The notes under the pieces: generated by a model
The model's database searches: none
What the model saw: the letters and a program-made list of their open reading frames with translations, nothing else
Told to the model about the DNA's origin: nothing
Program-made: the position numbers and the translations under genes
Source of the DNA: Heritagella_A intestinalis
GTDB taxonomy: Bacteria; Bacillota; Clostridia; Oscillospirales; Acutalibacteraceae
DNA length: 64,000 nucleotides
Reading direction: 5' to 3'
Assembly: GCA_904418995.1 (NCBI GenBank)
Contig: CAJFQF010000003.1
Coordinates: forward strand, 62,001 to 126,000
Shown here: in pieces, positions 40,769 to 50,447 of the stretch
Position numbering within the stretch: the first letter of the stretch is position 1
How the letters are laid out: each line of letters begins with the position of its first letter

Positions 40769-43183
40769 ATGAATAACCAAACAGCCGGACGGCACTGGCG
40801 GGCAGTGGAGCTGGATAAGGTGCTCCGGATGCTGGCCGAAGAGACGGCCTGCGAAGACGCCGCAGTGCTGGCCAGGGAAATCACCCCCTCTTCCTCTTTG
40901 GAGGAGGTGCGGCGGATGCTGGCCGAAACCGACGACGCCTATGTGATGATGGCCCGTTTTGGCGCGCCGTCCTTTGGCGGATTGAAAAATGTCACCAACG
41001 CCCTGCGCCGGGCCGAGGCAGGCGGCGCCCTGAATCTCACGGAGCTGCTGCGCATCGGCGGGGTGCTGCGCACCATCCGGGGGATTACCCAGTGGCGGAG
41101 CAAGAGCGAGGGCATGAAAACCGCCCTGGACTGGCGGTTTGAGGGGCTTTCCCCCAATAAATACCTGGAAGACCGCATTGGCGGCGTGGTTCTCTCGGAG
41201 GAAGAGGTGGCGGATACCGCTTCCACAGAGCTGGCTTCCATCCGGCGGAAAATCCGGGGGGCCTCTTCCCGGGTGCGGGAGCAGCTGGACAAGATGATCC
41301 GCTCCCCCGCTTATCAGAAGTACTTACAGGACCCCATTGTCACCCAGCGCTCCGGCCGGTATGTGGTGCCGGTGAAGGCCGAGTGCCGTGGGGAGATTCC
41401 CGGCCTGGTTCACGATACCTCCTCCAGCGGCGCTACGGTGTTTGTGGAGCCCATGGGCGTAGTGGAGGCCAACAACGAGATTCGGGTGCTCCTTTCCCGG
41501 GAGCAGGCGGAGATTGAGCGCATCCTCCTGGAACTCTCCGGGGAGGTGGGCTCCTTTGCCGACAGCATTGTCCAGAGCTACCAAATCGCAGTGGAGCTCA
41601 ACGTGATTTTTGCAAAAGCCAGCCTGGCCTATAAGATGAAGGCCTCCCTGCCCCAGGTCAACGACCAGGGACGCATTTCCCTGAAAAAGGCCCGGCATCC
41701 CCTTATCGACAAAGAAAAAGTGGTGCCCACGGACATCACACTGGGGGAAACCTTCGACACCCTGGTGATTACCGGCCCCAATACCGGCGGCAAAACCGTC
41801 TCCCTGAAAACCATCGGCCTGCTGAGCCTCATGGCTATGTGCGGCCTCATGCTCCCGGTGGCGGATGAGAGCGAGATTTCCGTCTTTGACCAGGTGTTGG
41901 TGGACATCGGGGACGAGCAGAGCATTGAGCAGTCCCTCTCCACTTTTTCGGCCCACATGACCAATATTATCCGGATTATCGCCCAGGCGGACAACCGCAG
42001 CCTGGTGCTTCTGGATGAGCTGAGCTCCGGCACCGACCCGGTAGAGGGCGCGGCCCTGGCCATCTCCATTTTGGAAGCCCTCCGGGAAAAGGGCGTGCGC
42101 ATGGCCGCCACCACCCACTATGCGGAGCTGAAAGCCTATGCGCTGCAAACGCCCGGGGTGGAGAACGGCTGCTGCGAGTTTGACGTGGCCACCCTGCGGC
42201 CCACGTACCGGCTGCTCATCGGGGTGCCGGGCCGCTCCAACGCCTTTGCCATTTCCCTGCGCCTGGGCATGGCCCCGGAGATTGTAGACCGGGCCCGGGG
42301 GCTGGTTTCGGAGGAAAACTCCCAGTTTGAAAACGTGGTGGAGAACCTGGAAACCAGCCGCCAGAAGCTGGAATTCGAGCGGAAGAAGCTGGACCAGCTC
42401 CGGCGGGAAGCCGCCCAGGCAAAAAAAGAAGCGGAAGAGCAGCGCCGCAAGGTGGAGGAGGAATCCAGCCGGGAACTGGACAGAGCCCGGCAGCAGGCTT
42501 CCCAGCTGGTGGCCCGTACCCGGGCCCAGATTGACGCCATGCTCACAGAAATGGAGGAGCTGCGCCGCCAGCAGAACAAGGCCCTTTCCGCCGAGCAGAA
42601 AGCCCGGCTGCGCTCCGGGATGCGCCGGCTGGAGGATACCGCCGACCCCATCCACGGCAGGAAGAAGGACGAGGGCTATGTGCTGCCCCGGCCCCTGCAG
42701 GTGGGGGATACGGTGCTGATTTTCGACATCGACAAAAAGGCCACGGTGCTGGAGCTGCCGAAAGACGGGGACCAGGTGCTGGTGCAGGCGGGGATTATCA
42801 AGACCCGGGTGCCCATGTCCAACCTGCGGCTGGTGAAGGAGCCACCCAAGGAGGCGGCTTCCGGCCCCAACCGCCGCCAGCGCCGGGTGACCCGTTCCGT
42901 GGCCCGAGGGGCCCAGGGCCAGGAGACCCCCGCAGACCGTTCCATCAATGAGGTGGATTTACGGGGCCAGACCACAGAAGAGGCCCTGATGACCCTGGAC
43001 CAGTACATTGACCACGCCCTGCTTACAGGGGTTCACCAGATCACCATTATCCACGGCAAGGGCACCGGCGCCCTGCGCAAGGCCGTGCAGGAGCACCTGC
43101 GCCATCACCCCTCTATCGGTTCCTTCCGGCTGGGGGTGTTCGGCGAAGGGGAAAGCGGCGTCACCATAGCGGAACTGAAATAA
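40769..43183 (+). CDS. mutS2: Endonuclease MutS2
   Basis: An 804-residue MutS-like ATPase without the mismatch-recognition domain. The core/clamp region is followed by the ATPase (Walker A GPNTGGKTVS near residue 336, Walker B VLLDELSSGTDP), a long coiled coil (about 510-620, rich in Glu/Lys/Arg) and a C-terminal Smr nuclease domain (from 728, VDLRGQTTEEA, IIHGKGTGALR). MutS2 in Firmicutes acts in ribosome collision rescue and recombination control. GGAGGGAAA precedes the start. Confidence 0.96.
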   Translation: MNNQTAGRHWRAVELDKVLRMLAEETACEDAAVLAREITPSSSLEEVRRMLAETDDAYVMMARFGAPSFGGLKNVTNALRRAEAGGALNLTELLRIGGVLRTIRGITQWRSKSEGMKTALDWRFEGLSPNKYLEDRIGGVVLSEEEVADTASTELASIRRKIRGASSRVREQLDKMIRSPAYQKYLQDPIVTQRSGRYVVPVKAECRGEIPGLVHDTSSSGATVFVEPMGVVEANNEIRVLLSREQAEIERILLELSGEVGSFADSIVQSYQIAVELNVIFAKASLAYKMKASLPQVNDQGRISLKKARHPLIDKEKVVPTDITLGETFDTLVITGPNTGGKTVSLKTIGLLSLMAMCGLMLPVADESEISVFDQVLVDIGDEQSIEQSLSTFSAHMTNIIRIIAQADNRSLVLLDELSSGTDPVEGAALAISILEALREKGVRMAATTHYAELKAYALQTPGVENGCCEFDVATLRPTYRLLIGVPGRSNAFAISLRLGMAPEIVDRARGLVSEENSQFENVVENLETSRQKLEFERKKLDQLRREAAQAKKEAEEQRRKVEEESSRELDRARQQASQLVARTRAQIDAMLTEMEELRRQQNKALSAEQKARLRSGMRRLEDTADPIHGRKKDEGYVLPRPLQVGDTVLIFDIDKKATVLELPKDGDQVLVQAGIIKTRVPMSNLRLVKEPPKEAASGPNRRQRRVTRSVARGAQGQETPADRSINEVDLRGQTTEEALMTLDQYIDHALLTGVHQITIIHGKGTGALRKAVQEHLRHHPSIGSFRLGVFGEGESGVTIAELK

Positions 43184-43201
43184 ACCAAAAGGAGGCGGAG
43201 G

Positions 43202-43858
43202 ATGAGAGGAACCAAGAAAGCGGCGATGATCGCGGCCTGTATCGTGGGGGTTCTACTTCTGGCAGGGGTGGGCCTGTTTGTGGGGGCCACCTGGGACACT
43301 TTGCCAGAGGAGGCCCGGCAGGAAGTGCAGCCCTCGCCGGCCCTGTTGGAGAAGGTCGTCCAGGGGGCCCTCACCGGGGAAGAGCTCCGGGTTTCTCCCC
43401 AGGAGTTTAACGGCTATCTGGCCTATCTGGGGGAGCAGTCCGACAATGAACTGCTCCGGGAAGTCCGCCTCAGCGCCCAAGAGGAACAAGTGGAGCTGTG
43501 GCTGCCAGTCACCTGGAACGGCCTGGACATCACCGCCTATTGCCGGGGGGAGATCGCTTTCCAGGAGGACACCCTCACCTTCCGGCTGCTGGAAGCCAAG
43601 GCCGGGCTGCTGTCCCTGCCGGTTTCCACAGTGCTCTCTTTGGCGGAGCCCAGGCTGCCGGATTCCCTGCAGCGCACGGGGGAGGATACCCTCTCTCTGG
43701 GAACGCCCCGGTTCTCCCTGGAGGAATATGGGGTACAGATTTCCGTGGGCCTGCAGGAGGCCTACATAGAGGGCGGGGCGTTTGTCCTGCGCACCGACAG
43801 CCTTTCCGACGCGTTGGGCACGGTTTTGCAGGGGGCCTTGGACTTTTTGCTCTCCTAA
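43202..43858 (+). CDS. YpmS-like membrane-anchored protein (DUF2140-like)
   Basis: A 218-residue protein with one N-terminal membrane helix (about 8-28) and a beta-rich outside domain. The order TM, TLPEEARQ...LTGEELRVSPQEFNGYL, then repeated beta strands (VELWLPVTWNG, ITAYCRGEIAF) resembles YpmS/DUF2140 proteins, whose function is unknown. GGAGGCGG lies just before the start, 18 bases after mutS2, so it is probably cotranscribed with it. Confidence 0.65.
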   Translation: MRGTKKAAMIAACIVGVLLLAGVGLFVGATWDTLPEEARQEVQPSPALLEKVVQGALTGEELRVSPQEFNGYLAYLGEQSDNELLREVRLSAQEEQVELWLPVTWNGLDITAYCRGEIAFQEDTLTFRLLEAKAGLLSLPVSTVLSLAEPRLPDSLQRTGEDTLSLGTPRFSLEEYGVQISVGLQEAYIEGGAFVLRTDSLSDALGTVLQGALDFLLS

Positions 43859-43885
43859 AGCGCCAAATTCAGAAGAAATCTTAGA

Positions 43886-43929
43886 GCAGGCCGGCTTCTT
43901 TCTGCGGGAAGGGAGCCGGCCTGTTTGCC
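43886..43929 (+). terminator. Terminator of the mutS2 unit
   Basis: AGGCCGGCTTC pairs with GGGAGCCGGCCT and is followed by GTTT. Confidence 0.65.
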
Positions 43930-43946
43930 GGTTTGGCGCAGGGCCA

Positions 43947-43976
43947 TTGACAGGGCCGCGGGAAATGATGCATAAT
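43947..43976 (+). promoter_or_regulatory. Promoter of the CPBP protease gene
   Basis: Consensus TTGACA is followed after 18 bases by CATAAT. Confidence 0.5.
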
Positions 43977-44065
43977 ACATAATAATAACGCAGCAAATCC
44001 GGGCTTGGAGTCCTTTGCCCTTGCAGCAAATTTTGTCGCCGTCAGGCAGAAAGGTCGTGTATCAA

Positions 44066-45124
44066 ATGAACGGATTTTCCCCATATGACCAGGGCAGCCC
44101 CTGGCAGAATGGGCAGGGAGGGCCCTTTGCCTCCCAGGGGGCCTATTGGCAGAGCCCCCAGTGGCAGGAGAAACGGAAGATTCGCCACACTACCAATGTG
44201 ATGGGTTGGGCGTGCTTTGCCGTGCAGGCGCTGATGTCCGGCCTCACCCTCCTGCTGGTGCAGTTTTTATATCTCATCGGCTACCCCTTCTCCATGGAGT
44301 GGACCGCCAGCAGCGGCATGAGCCCCACTACCTATTATCTGCTCATCAGCCTGGTGTATATCATCGCCGTGGCCCTGCCCTTTGTGCTGTGCATGCTCTT
44401 CATGCGCCTTCCCGTGAACCAGGCCCTGCCCTTTGAAAAGGTAGGGGTGGGCACGGGAATCCTGTGCATTTTCATGGGCGTAGGCGCCTGTATGTTCAGC
44501 AATATCCCCTCCAACATTGTGGCCATGTTCTTTGAGGGAGCGGGCTTCAGCGGCACCATGCCCGAGTCCGTCCAGGGGAATAACGCCCTCTCCATGGCCC
44601 TGTCCGTAATTCAGATTGCGATTATCCCGGCCCTGGTGGAGGAGCTGGCTTTCCGGGGCGTGATCCTCTCCCAGCTCCGGCGGTTTGGCAACGGCCTGGC
44701 AGTGTTCGGCTCGGCCCTGCTCTTTGCCTTCTATCACGGGAATTTCCTGCAATTCACCTTCACCTTCCTGGTGGGGCTGGTGCTGGGCTTTATTATGATC
44801 CGCACCAACAACCTGTGGATTACCGTAATCATCCACGCGGTGAATAACGGGATTTCCGTGATGTTCAGTATGGTCAGCGGCTATCTTTCCCAAGAGGCCT
44901 ACACCGCCCTGAACAGCATCCTGTTTGTAGGGCTGATGCTCCTGGGCGTGGTCTCCCTGGTGATCCTGCTCATAAAGAAGCGGGAGTTTTTCCAGACCAA
45001 CTACAACGCGCCCATGCTGCTGCCCCTTTCCACCCGGCTCATGGCCTTTATCACCAATCCGGGCTTTGTGGCGTTTTTCGCCCTGTTCTTCCTGAGCTCC
45101 GTGGAGAGCCTGCTCACATGGTGA
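44066..45124 (+). CDS. CPBP family intramembrane metalloprotease
   Basis: A 352-residue membrane protein with eight or so helices and a Gln/Gly-rich cytoplasmic N-terminus. The CPBP (ABI/CAAX-like) catalytic motifs are present: EELAFRGVILSQLRR, FYHGNFLQF and IIHAVNNGI. Family members cleave CAAX-like or other substrates or give bacteriocin self-immunity. AGAAAGG selects ATG 44066 over the longer frame. It overlaps tadA by seven bases. Confidence 0.93.
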   Translation: MNGFSPYDQGSPWQNGQGGPFASQGAYWQSPQWQEKRKIRHTTNVMGWACFAVQALMSGLTLLLVQFLYLIGYPFSMEWTASSGMSPTTYYLLISLVYIIAVALPFVLCMLFMRLPVNQALPFEKVGVGTGILCIFMGVGACMFSNIPSNIVAMFFEGAGFSGTMPESVQGNNALSMALSVIQIAIIPALVEELAFRGVILSQLRRFGNGLAVFGSALLFAFYHGNFLQFTFTFLVGLVLGFIMIRTNNLWITVIIHAVNNGISVMFSMVSGYLSQEAYTALNSILFVGLMLLGVVSLVILLIKKREFFQTNYNAPMLLPLSTRLMAFITNPGFVAFFALFFLSSVESLLTW

Positions 45125-45630
45125 CCGGGGCAGCCTTCGTCCCGTCTCCGGAGCCCATGCGCCGGGCCTTGGAGCTGGCCCGGGAGGCCGCCCAGGAAGG
45201 GGAGGTGCCTGTGGGGGCGGTGGTGGTCTGTGAGGGGAAGATTATCTCCGAAGGCCGCAACCGCCGGGAGAAAGATAAAAACGCCCTGTGCCACGCGGAG
45301 CTGGAAGCCATTGACGGGGCCTGTCGGGCCTTGGGGGGCTGGCGGCTGTGGAAGTGCCAGCTCTATGTCACCTTGGAGCCCTGCCCCATGTGTGCCGGAG
45401 CCATTATCAACGCCCGGATTCCCCAGGTCATCTACGGCGCGTCCGACCCGAAAGCGGGCTCCTGCGGCTCGGTGGTGGATCTTTTCGCCCTGCCCTATAA
45501 CCACCGTCCCCAGGTGACGGCGGGGTTTCTGGAGGAGGAAGCCGCGGCTTTGCTCCGGGGATTTTTCCAGAAGCTCCGGGAAAAACGGAAAGCGGCGAAA
45601 AATCCCGAAAATAAAGCAAAACGCATATAG
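45118..45630 (+). CDS. tadA: tRNA-specific adenosine deaminase TadA
   Basis: A 170-residue deaminase converting A34 to inosine in tRNA-Arg(ACG). Zinc ligands and the catalytic glutamate are seen in HAE (59-61) and PCPMC (88-92). The lysine-rich tail is slightly longer than usual. The gene starts inside the end of the CPBP gene, so it is likely translated by coupling. Confidence 0.95.
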   Translation: MVTGAAFVPSPEPMRRALELAREAAQEGEVPVGAVVVCEGKIISEGRNRREKDKNALCHAELEAIDGACRALGGWRLWKCQLYVTLEPCPMCAGAIINARIPQVIYGASDPKAGSCGSVVDLFALPYNHRPQVTAGFLEEEAAALLRGFFQKLREKRKAAKNPENKAKRI

Positions 45631-45668
45631 GTTTTCTAATAACGAGTGTTTTTTGTTGGTTATTTTTG

Positions 45669-45697
45669 TTGTGCCCGGGTTCTTTTTCTGGTATAAT
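45669..45697 (+). promoter_or_regulatory. Promoter of the duplicated-domain membrane protein
   Basis: TTGTGC and TATAAT are separated by 17 bases, 89 bases before the start. Confidence 0.65.
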
Positions 45698-45786
45698 GAA
45701 AGCAGAGGAAATAGAATTTTTCAACGGTAAAACGGCTTTTCTGGCCGCTGACCGACCGGGAGAGCCTCTGTAAAGGAGGGAACCCT

Positions 45787-46557
45787 ATGCGCAATCAAAA
45801 CAAGCGGAAATATTCCAAAACCCCGGGAATTTTAGCCGCCCTGCTGGCCTTCCTGGGGAGTCTGGCCTTTGTCTCGGAGCCGATTTTGCCTGCGGAGGGA
45901 ACTGTGGGGGGCCTTATCGGCCACGAAATCGGCTGGCCTGTTTTCTGGATGAATGTGTATACCCCGGGGATTGCCGACTCAACGGAGTCACTGCTGCGGG
46001 ATACAAGCGCTTTGGATCTGCTCTTTAGCGGGAATGCTGGGATCGTCATCCATTGGCCGGGACTGCTGGTCCAGGTGCTGCTGAGCCTGGCGATAGGCGT
46101 CCTGGTACAGCTGCTGGTGAATTGGATTCGCTCTAAATGGGGGAAACCGGCAGACCCGAAGCCGGAAAAAGAGGGCTTCTGGAAGGTCATGGGCAAGCTG
46201 GTTCACTTCCTGAAAGCCCCTGGCTGGCTGGTGGCCATTGCCTATTGGGTGACGTCCCCCTTTTCCATTATGAGCGTCCATCCTTCTGCCCAGCGCCCCG
46301 GCCTGTATGAATATCATCTGGGCCTGAGCCAGTGGTTGACAGTGCTGGATGAAGAGGCCGGGCGAACCGCTTGGGAGCTGTTCTTCTCCGGCAATGCGGG
46401 AATGGGCATCCACGGAACCGGTCAGGTGCTGGCGTTCTTCTTGGGCTACTGCCTGATGGGCCTTGCCTGGGGCGGGCTGATACAGCTTTTGGTGAACCAC
46501 CTGCAGGACCGCCGTCTGGACCAGGGAAGCCAGCCCCAACCCCATGTGGAAGCATAA
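45787..46557 (+). CDS. Membrane protein with an internal duplication, function unknown
   Basis: I do not recognise this 256-residue protein. It has about four hydrophobic segments. Two halves share a pattern: LLFSGNAGIVIHWPG then LAIGVLVQLLVNWIRSKWG (about 78-118), and LFFSGNAGMGIHGTG then LAWGGLIQLLVNHL (about 197-240), so it arose by duplication of a roughly 120-residue unit. AAAGGAGGG precedes ATG 45787. It is a single-gene unit with its own promoter and terminator. Confidence 0.75.
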   Translation: MRNQNKRKYSKTPGILAALLAFLGSLAFVSEPILPAEGTVGGLIGHEIGWPVFWMNVYTPGIADSTESLLRDTSALDLLFSGNAGIVIHWPGLLVQVLLSLAIGVLVQLLVNWIRSKWGKPADPKPEKEGFWKVMGKLVHFLKAPGWLVAIAYWVTSPFSIMSVHPSAQRPGLYEYHLGLSQWLTVLDEEAGRTAWELFFSGNAGMGIHGTGQVLAFFLGYCLMGLAWGGLIQLLVNHLQDRRLDQGSQPQPHVEA

Positions 46558-46578
46558 ATTCATAAACCATACGGCTTT

Positions 46579-46617
46579 CGGCCGGGATGCAGTGCCCTGT
46601 GTCCCGGCCGCTTTTTG
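46579..46617 (+). terminator. Terminator between the convergent membrane protein genes
   Basis: CGGCCGGGAT pairs with GTCCCGGCCG and is followed by CTTTTTG. Confidence 0.8.
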
Positions 46618-46619
46618 CG

Positions 46620-47165
46620 TCAGGGGGCCTTTTTCCGGGCGAGCTTTACCGGCGCAAGCTCCCCGAACCGCCGGAACAGCCAGCACACCAGCAGGGCGCA
46701 GAGAATCCCCAGGCTGGCCCCGGATAAAACGTCTGTGGGGTAGTGGACAAAGAGATACAGCCGGGAAAAGGCCATGAGGGCGGCCAGCAGGAAGGCCGGG
46801 ATGGCCCAGCTTCGGCGGCATTTGGCCAGCACCGTGGCCGCCCCAAAGGAAGAAGCGCTGTGCCCCGAGGGGAAGGAAAAGGAGGCGGGGGGCGGAATGA
46901 GGAGTTCCATGCCGGCGTGCTCCACAAAGGGCCGGGGCCGGGCCACCAGAGGCTTGAGCACACACTCCCCTACAAGGGCGGTGACGGCCAGGGAGGCCAG
47001 AAGGGCATAGCCCCACCGGCGGTATTTGGGGGAAATCAGCAGCAGGGCGCCGATGCCAAGCCACACAATTCCCCGGTTCCCCAAAAAGGTGATGAGGGGA
47101 AACAGCCAGTCGAGAAAGGGGGAGCGCAGGTTTTCCTGGATCCAGAGTAAAAAAGAGATTTCCAA
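46620..47165 (-). CDS. PAP2 family phosphatase (first)
   Basis: A 181-residue membrane phosphatase of the PAP2/undecaprenyl-diphosphatase type. The three motifs are KPLVARPRP, PSGHSAS and SRLYLFVHYPTD. Family members dephosphorylate undecaprenyl pyrophosphate or phosphatidic/phosphatidylglycerol phosphates. The frame extends much further upstream, but the family fold begins here; the start is TTG 47165 with AGAAGG seven bases before it on the minus strand. It is divergent from the P-ATPase gene. Confidence 0.88.
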   Translation of the reverse strand: MEISFLLWIQENLRSPFLDWLFPLITFLGNRGIVWLGIGALLLISPKYRRWGYALLASLAVTALVGECVLKPLVARPRPFVEHAGMELLIPPPASFSFPSGHSASSFGAATVLAKCRRSWAIPAFLLAALMAFSRLYLFVHYPTDVLSGASLGILCALLVCWLFRRFGELAPVKLARKKAP

Positions 47166-47333
47166 CAGACAGCCTTCTTTCTGCAATGAGTCTTTATCAA
47201 GTTGCGCTTCTTTGGCCCTTCTTATGCGCCCGAGGAGGAAAAAGGCCCTGCCCATTCCCCGGGGCATACCGGCGGCAGGCCGGGCATAGGTTTGGAATAG
47301 TGCAAACCGGAAAAGAAAGGCTTGGTGAAGTCC

Positions 47334-49970
47334 ATGACGTGGCACAATCTTACAGGGGAGGAAGCCCTTCGCCGCCTGCACAGCGACGGCAGGCAGGGGC
47401 TTTCGGAAGCCCAGGCAAAGGAGCGCCTGGCCCGGTATGGCCCCAACCGGCTGGCTGCCAAAAAGCCCAAGGGGCTTCTCCGGCGTTTTTTGGCCCAGTT
47501 CCAGGATTTTATGGTGCTGGTGCTTCTGGCGGCGGCAGGGGTGTCCTTTGTGATTTCCCGCATCCGGGGGGATGGGGATTTTATTGACTCCATTATCATC
47601 CTGGCCATTGTGTTTGTCAATGCCCTGGTGGGCATGATTCAGGAGAGCCGGGCGGAAAAGGCCATTGAAGCCCTGGAAAAGCTCTCCACCCCCCACGCCC
47701 ACGTGGTTCGCGGCGGAAAGCTGCGCCGGGTGGAGAGCGCCCTGCTGGTGCCCGGGGATTTGGTGCAGCTGGAAACCGGCGACCTGGTGCCGGCGGATAT
47801 CCGGATTCTCCGCTCCCAGAGCTGCCGGGCCGAGGAGTCCGCCCTGACAGGGGAATCCCTTCCCGCCGCTAAGGATGGAGGAGCGGTGGTTCCCGGGGAG
47901 GCCACGGTAGGGGACCGGAAAAATATGCTGTTCTCCGGTTCCAGCGTGGTGGATGGCCGGGCCTTTGGCGTGGTGGTGGCCACCGGGATGCAGACCCAAA
48001 TGGGCCGCATTGCCGGGATGATTGCCCACGAGGAAGCCCCTCAAACCCCTTTGCAGAAAAAGCTGGCCCGCACCGGGAAAGTCCTGGGCCTGGCGGCGTT
48101 GGGCATCTGCGGCGTGATTTTTGCCCTGGGCCTGTTCCAGTCCATTGAGCCCCTGGAGATGTTCATGATTTCCGTGAGCCTGGCAGTGGCGGCCATTCCC
48201 GAGGGGCTGCCGGCGGTGGTGACCATTGTTCTGGCTATGGGGGTGCGGCGGATGGCGGCCCGGCGGGCCATTGTCCGCAGGCTGCCGGCAGTGGAGACCT
48301 TGGGCAGCGCCAGCGTCATCTGCTCCGATAAGACCGGCACCCTGACCCAAAACCGGATGACCGTAACCAAGCTGGGAGACGGCAGCGCCTTTTTGCCCCT
48401 TTCGGGGAAGCAGGCTCAGGAGCTGCTGGAGCTGGCGTCTCTGTGTACCAACTGCCGCACAGAGGAGGGCCGTGTGGTAGGGGAGCCCACAGAAGCGGCC
48501 CTCTGCACTGCCTGTCAGGTTCCCAAGGAAGCCCTGGAAGCCCGCTGGCCCCGGGAAGGGGAAATCCCCTTCTCCTCCGCCCGGAAACGGATGGCCACCT
48601 TCCACCGCCGGCCCGGGGGCGGATACCGGGTGATTGTCAAGGGCGCGCCGGATCTGCTGGTGGAGCGGTGCAGCCGCCTGCGCACTGCCGCCGGGGAATT
48701 CCCCCTGACGCCGGCCTGGCGGGAGAAGCTCCGCCGGATGAACGAGTCCATGGCCGGGGAGGCCCTCCGGGTGCTGGGGGTGGCCTTCCGGGATACCGAT
48801 ACCCTGCCCAAGGGGGAAGAGGCGGAAACGGGCTTGACCTTCTGCGGCCTGGTGGGGATGATGGACCCGCCTCGGACAGAAGCCGCCCGGGCAGTGAAGC
48901 TGTGCCGGGGAGCGGGCATCCGGCCGGTGATGATTACCGGGGACCACGGGACCACAGCGGCGGCCATTGCCAAACAGCTGGGCATCCTGCGGAAAAACGG
49001 GAAGCTCCTCACCGGCCGCCAGTTAGACGCCATGGACAGCCGCACCTTAGAGGGGGAGGTCTCCGCCTGCGACGTCTTTGCCCGGGTCTCCCCGGAGCAT
49101 AAGGTGCGGATTGTCCGGGCCTTGCAGGCTCAGGGCCAGGTGGTGGCCATGACCGGCGACGGGGTCAACGACGCCCCAGCCCTCCGGGCCGCGGATATTG
49201 GCTGCGCCATGGGCAAGGGGGGCACGGATGTGGCCCGGGCCGCCGCAGATATGGTCCTCACTGACGACAACTTTTCCACCATTGTCTCCGCCGTCCGGGA
49301 GGGCCGGGGCATTTACAGCAATATCCGCAAGACCATCCATTTCCTTCTGTCCTGCAATATCGGGGAAATCCTCCTGGTGCTGGCCGCGTTCCTTTTGAAC
49401 CTGCCCACCCCTCTGCTGGCCATCCAGCTTTTGTGGGTGAACCTGGTGACGGATTCCCTGCCGGCCCTGGCCCTGGGGGCGGAACCGGCGGAAAAGGACG
49501 TTATGCACCGAAAGCCCGCGCCCCGGGATTCCGGGGTGTTTTCCGGCGGGCTGGGGGCATCCATTGTGGTGGAGGGCTGCCTCATCGGCGCTTTGGCCCT
49601 GTTGGCCTACACCATTGGCCGGGTGTTTTTTGACGGCCCTGCCCAGGCGCCCCAGGTGGGGCGGACCATGGCCTTTGCCGTGCTCAGCCTCTCCCAGGTG
49701 GCCCACGCCTTTAATATGCGCTCAGAGCACTCCCTGTTTTCCATCGGCTTCTTCTCCAACCCCAAGCTCAACCTGGCGTCGGCGGTCTGCATCCTGCTGC
49801 AAGTGTCTGTGATTGCCATTCCGGCGGCGGCGGCTTTGTTCCGGGCGGTCCCCCTGACAGGGGCCCAGTGGGCCATTACGGCATCTTTGAGCCTTTCGCC
49901 GGTGCTTTGGGTGGAGCTGGAAAAAAGGCTTTTCCGACGTCAAAAAGCTGGAAAATCCAGGGCTTTATAA
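47334..49970 (+). CDS. Cation-transporting P-type ATPase (Ca2+ type)
   Basis: An 878-residue type II P-ATPase. Features: actuator TGES motif (ALTGESLP), PEGLP in membrane helix 4, phosphorylation site SDKTGT with D332, nucleotide domain KGAPD, hinge GDGVNDAPAL, and NLVTDSLPALALG in helix 6. PEGLP with NLVTD places it among SERCA/PMR1-like Ca2+ pumps such as Listeria LMCA1; Mn2+ or Na+ cannot be excluded. GGTGA at 47325-47329 selects ATG 47334. Length is standard. Confidence 0.94.
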   Translation: MTWHNLTGEEALRRLHSDGRQGLSEAQAKERLARYGPNRLAAKKPKGLLRRFLAQFQDFMVLVLLAAAGVSFVISRIRGDGDFIDSIIILAIVFVNALVGMIQESRAEKAIEALEKLSTPHAHVVRGGKLRRVESALLVPGDLVQLETGDLVPADIRILRSQSCRAEESALTGESLPAAKDGGAVVPGEATVGDRKNMLFSGSSVVDGRAFGVVVATGMQTQMGRIAGMIAHEEAPQTPLQKKLARTGKVLGLAALGICGVIFALGLFQSIEPLEMFMISVSLAVAAIPEGLPAVVTIVLAMGVRRMAARRAIVRRLPAVETLGSASVICSDKTGTLTQNRMTVTKLGDGSAFLPLSGKQAQELLELASLCTNCRTEEGRVVGEPTEAALCTACQVPKEALEARWPREGEIPFSSARKRMATFHRRPGGGYRVIVKGAPDLLVERCSRLRTAAGEFPLTPAWREKLRRMNESMAGEALRVLGVAFRDTDTLPKGEEAETGLTFCGLVGMMDPPRTEAARAVKLCRGAGIRPVMITGDHGTTAAAIAKQLGILRKNGKLLTGRQLDAMDSRTLEGEVSACDVFARVSPEHKVRIVRALQAQGQVVAMTGDGVNDAPALRAADIGCAMGKGGTDVARAAADMVLTDDNFSTIVSAVREGRGIYSNIRKTIHFLLSCNIGEILLVLAAFLLNLPTPLLAIQLLWVNLVTDSLPALALGAEPAEKDVMHRKPAPRDSGVFSGGLGASIVVEGCLIGALALLAYTIGRVFFDGPAQAPQVGRTMAFAVLSLSQVAHAFNMRSEHSLFSIGFFSNPKLNLASAVCILLQVSVIAIPAAAALFRAVPLTGAQWAITASLSLSPVLWVELEKRLFRRQKAGKSRAL

Positions 49971-50031
49971 AAAAATCAAAGAAAATAACCTGATTTTCTA
50001 TATTTTTATGAGAAAAAACGGAAAAAGGTTC

Positions 50032-50060
50032 TTGATTCTTTGGGGATTCGGTGCTATCAT
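50032..50060 (+). promoter_or_regulatory. Promoter of the small protein-rubredoxin unit
   Basis: TTGATT and TATCAT are separated by 17 bases, 47 bases before the start codon. Confidence 0.65.
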
Positions 50061-50107
50061 AAAGGTAAACGGTGTGCAAAATTTACACAAAAACGAGGTG
50101 CAGTGAA

Positions 50108-50443
50108 ATGGGGAAAGCAATCGTGATGATTAAAAGGGCCCGCTGCTGGAAAAGCTACCGGGTGGTTGGCAGTCAAAAGCACGGTTTCGGCGTGGAGATT
50201 CTGTGGCACACTTCCAACAGGTCTGAATGCGGACGCACGCCTCTGGTGTTCCCGAGCCGGGAAGAAGCCCGGCAATGGGCGCAGGAATTGGCTCGGGCAG
50301 ACGTTCATCCCATTCATCTTTCGGACCTTCTGCGGGACCGCCTTTTGGAGCCGCTTTTGGAAGAACAGGGGCTGTATTTTTCCATTGACAAGAACAGCCG
50401 GGACTGCTATACTGAAAGCACCATCTCCCTGCGGGCTTTCTAA
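50108..50443 (+). CDS. Small conserved protein, DUF6514-like
   Basis: A 111-residue soluble protein. The pattern YRVVGSQKHGFGVEI ... REEARQWAQELARADVHPIHLSDLLRDRL resembles the DUF6514 family of Clostridia (an A-x-x-hydrophobic helix followed by V-x-P-x-HL-x-D-x-x-x-D); this is recognition from memory and unconfirmed. GAGGTG lies eight bases before ATG 50108. A hairpin without T run separates it from the rubredoxin gene, so the two probably share a transcript. Confidence 0.65.
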   Translation: MGKAIVMIKRARCWKSYRVVGSQKHGFGVEILWHTSNRSECGRTPLVFPSREEARQWAQELARADVHPIHLSDLLRDRLLEPLLEEQGLYFSIDKNSRDCYTESTISLRAF

Positions 50444-50447
50444 AAGA

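Noticed and set aside
47205..48947. Upstream extension of the PAP2 gene at 46620 by hundreds of codons
   Set aside because: The extension is antisense to the P-type ATPase; the fold and a ribosome site start at TTG 47165.
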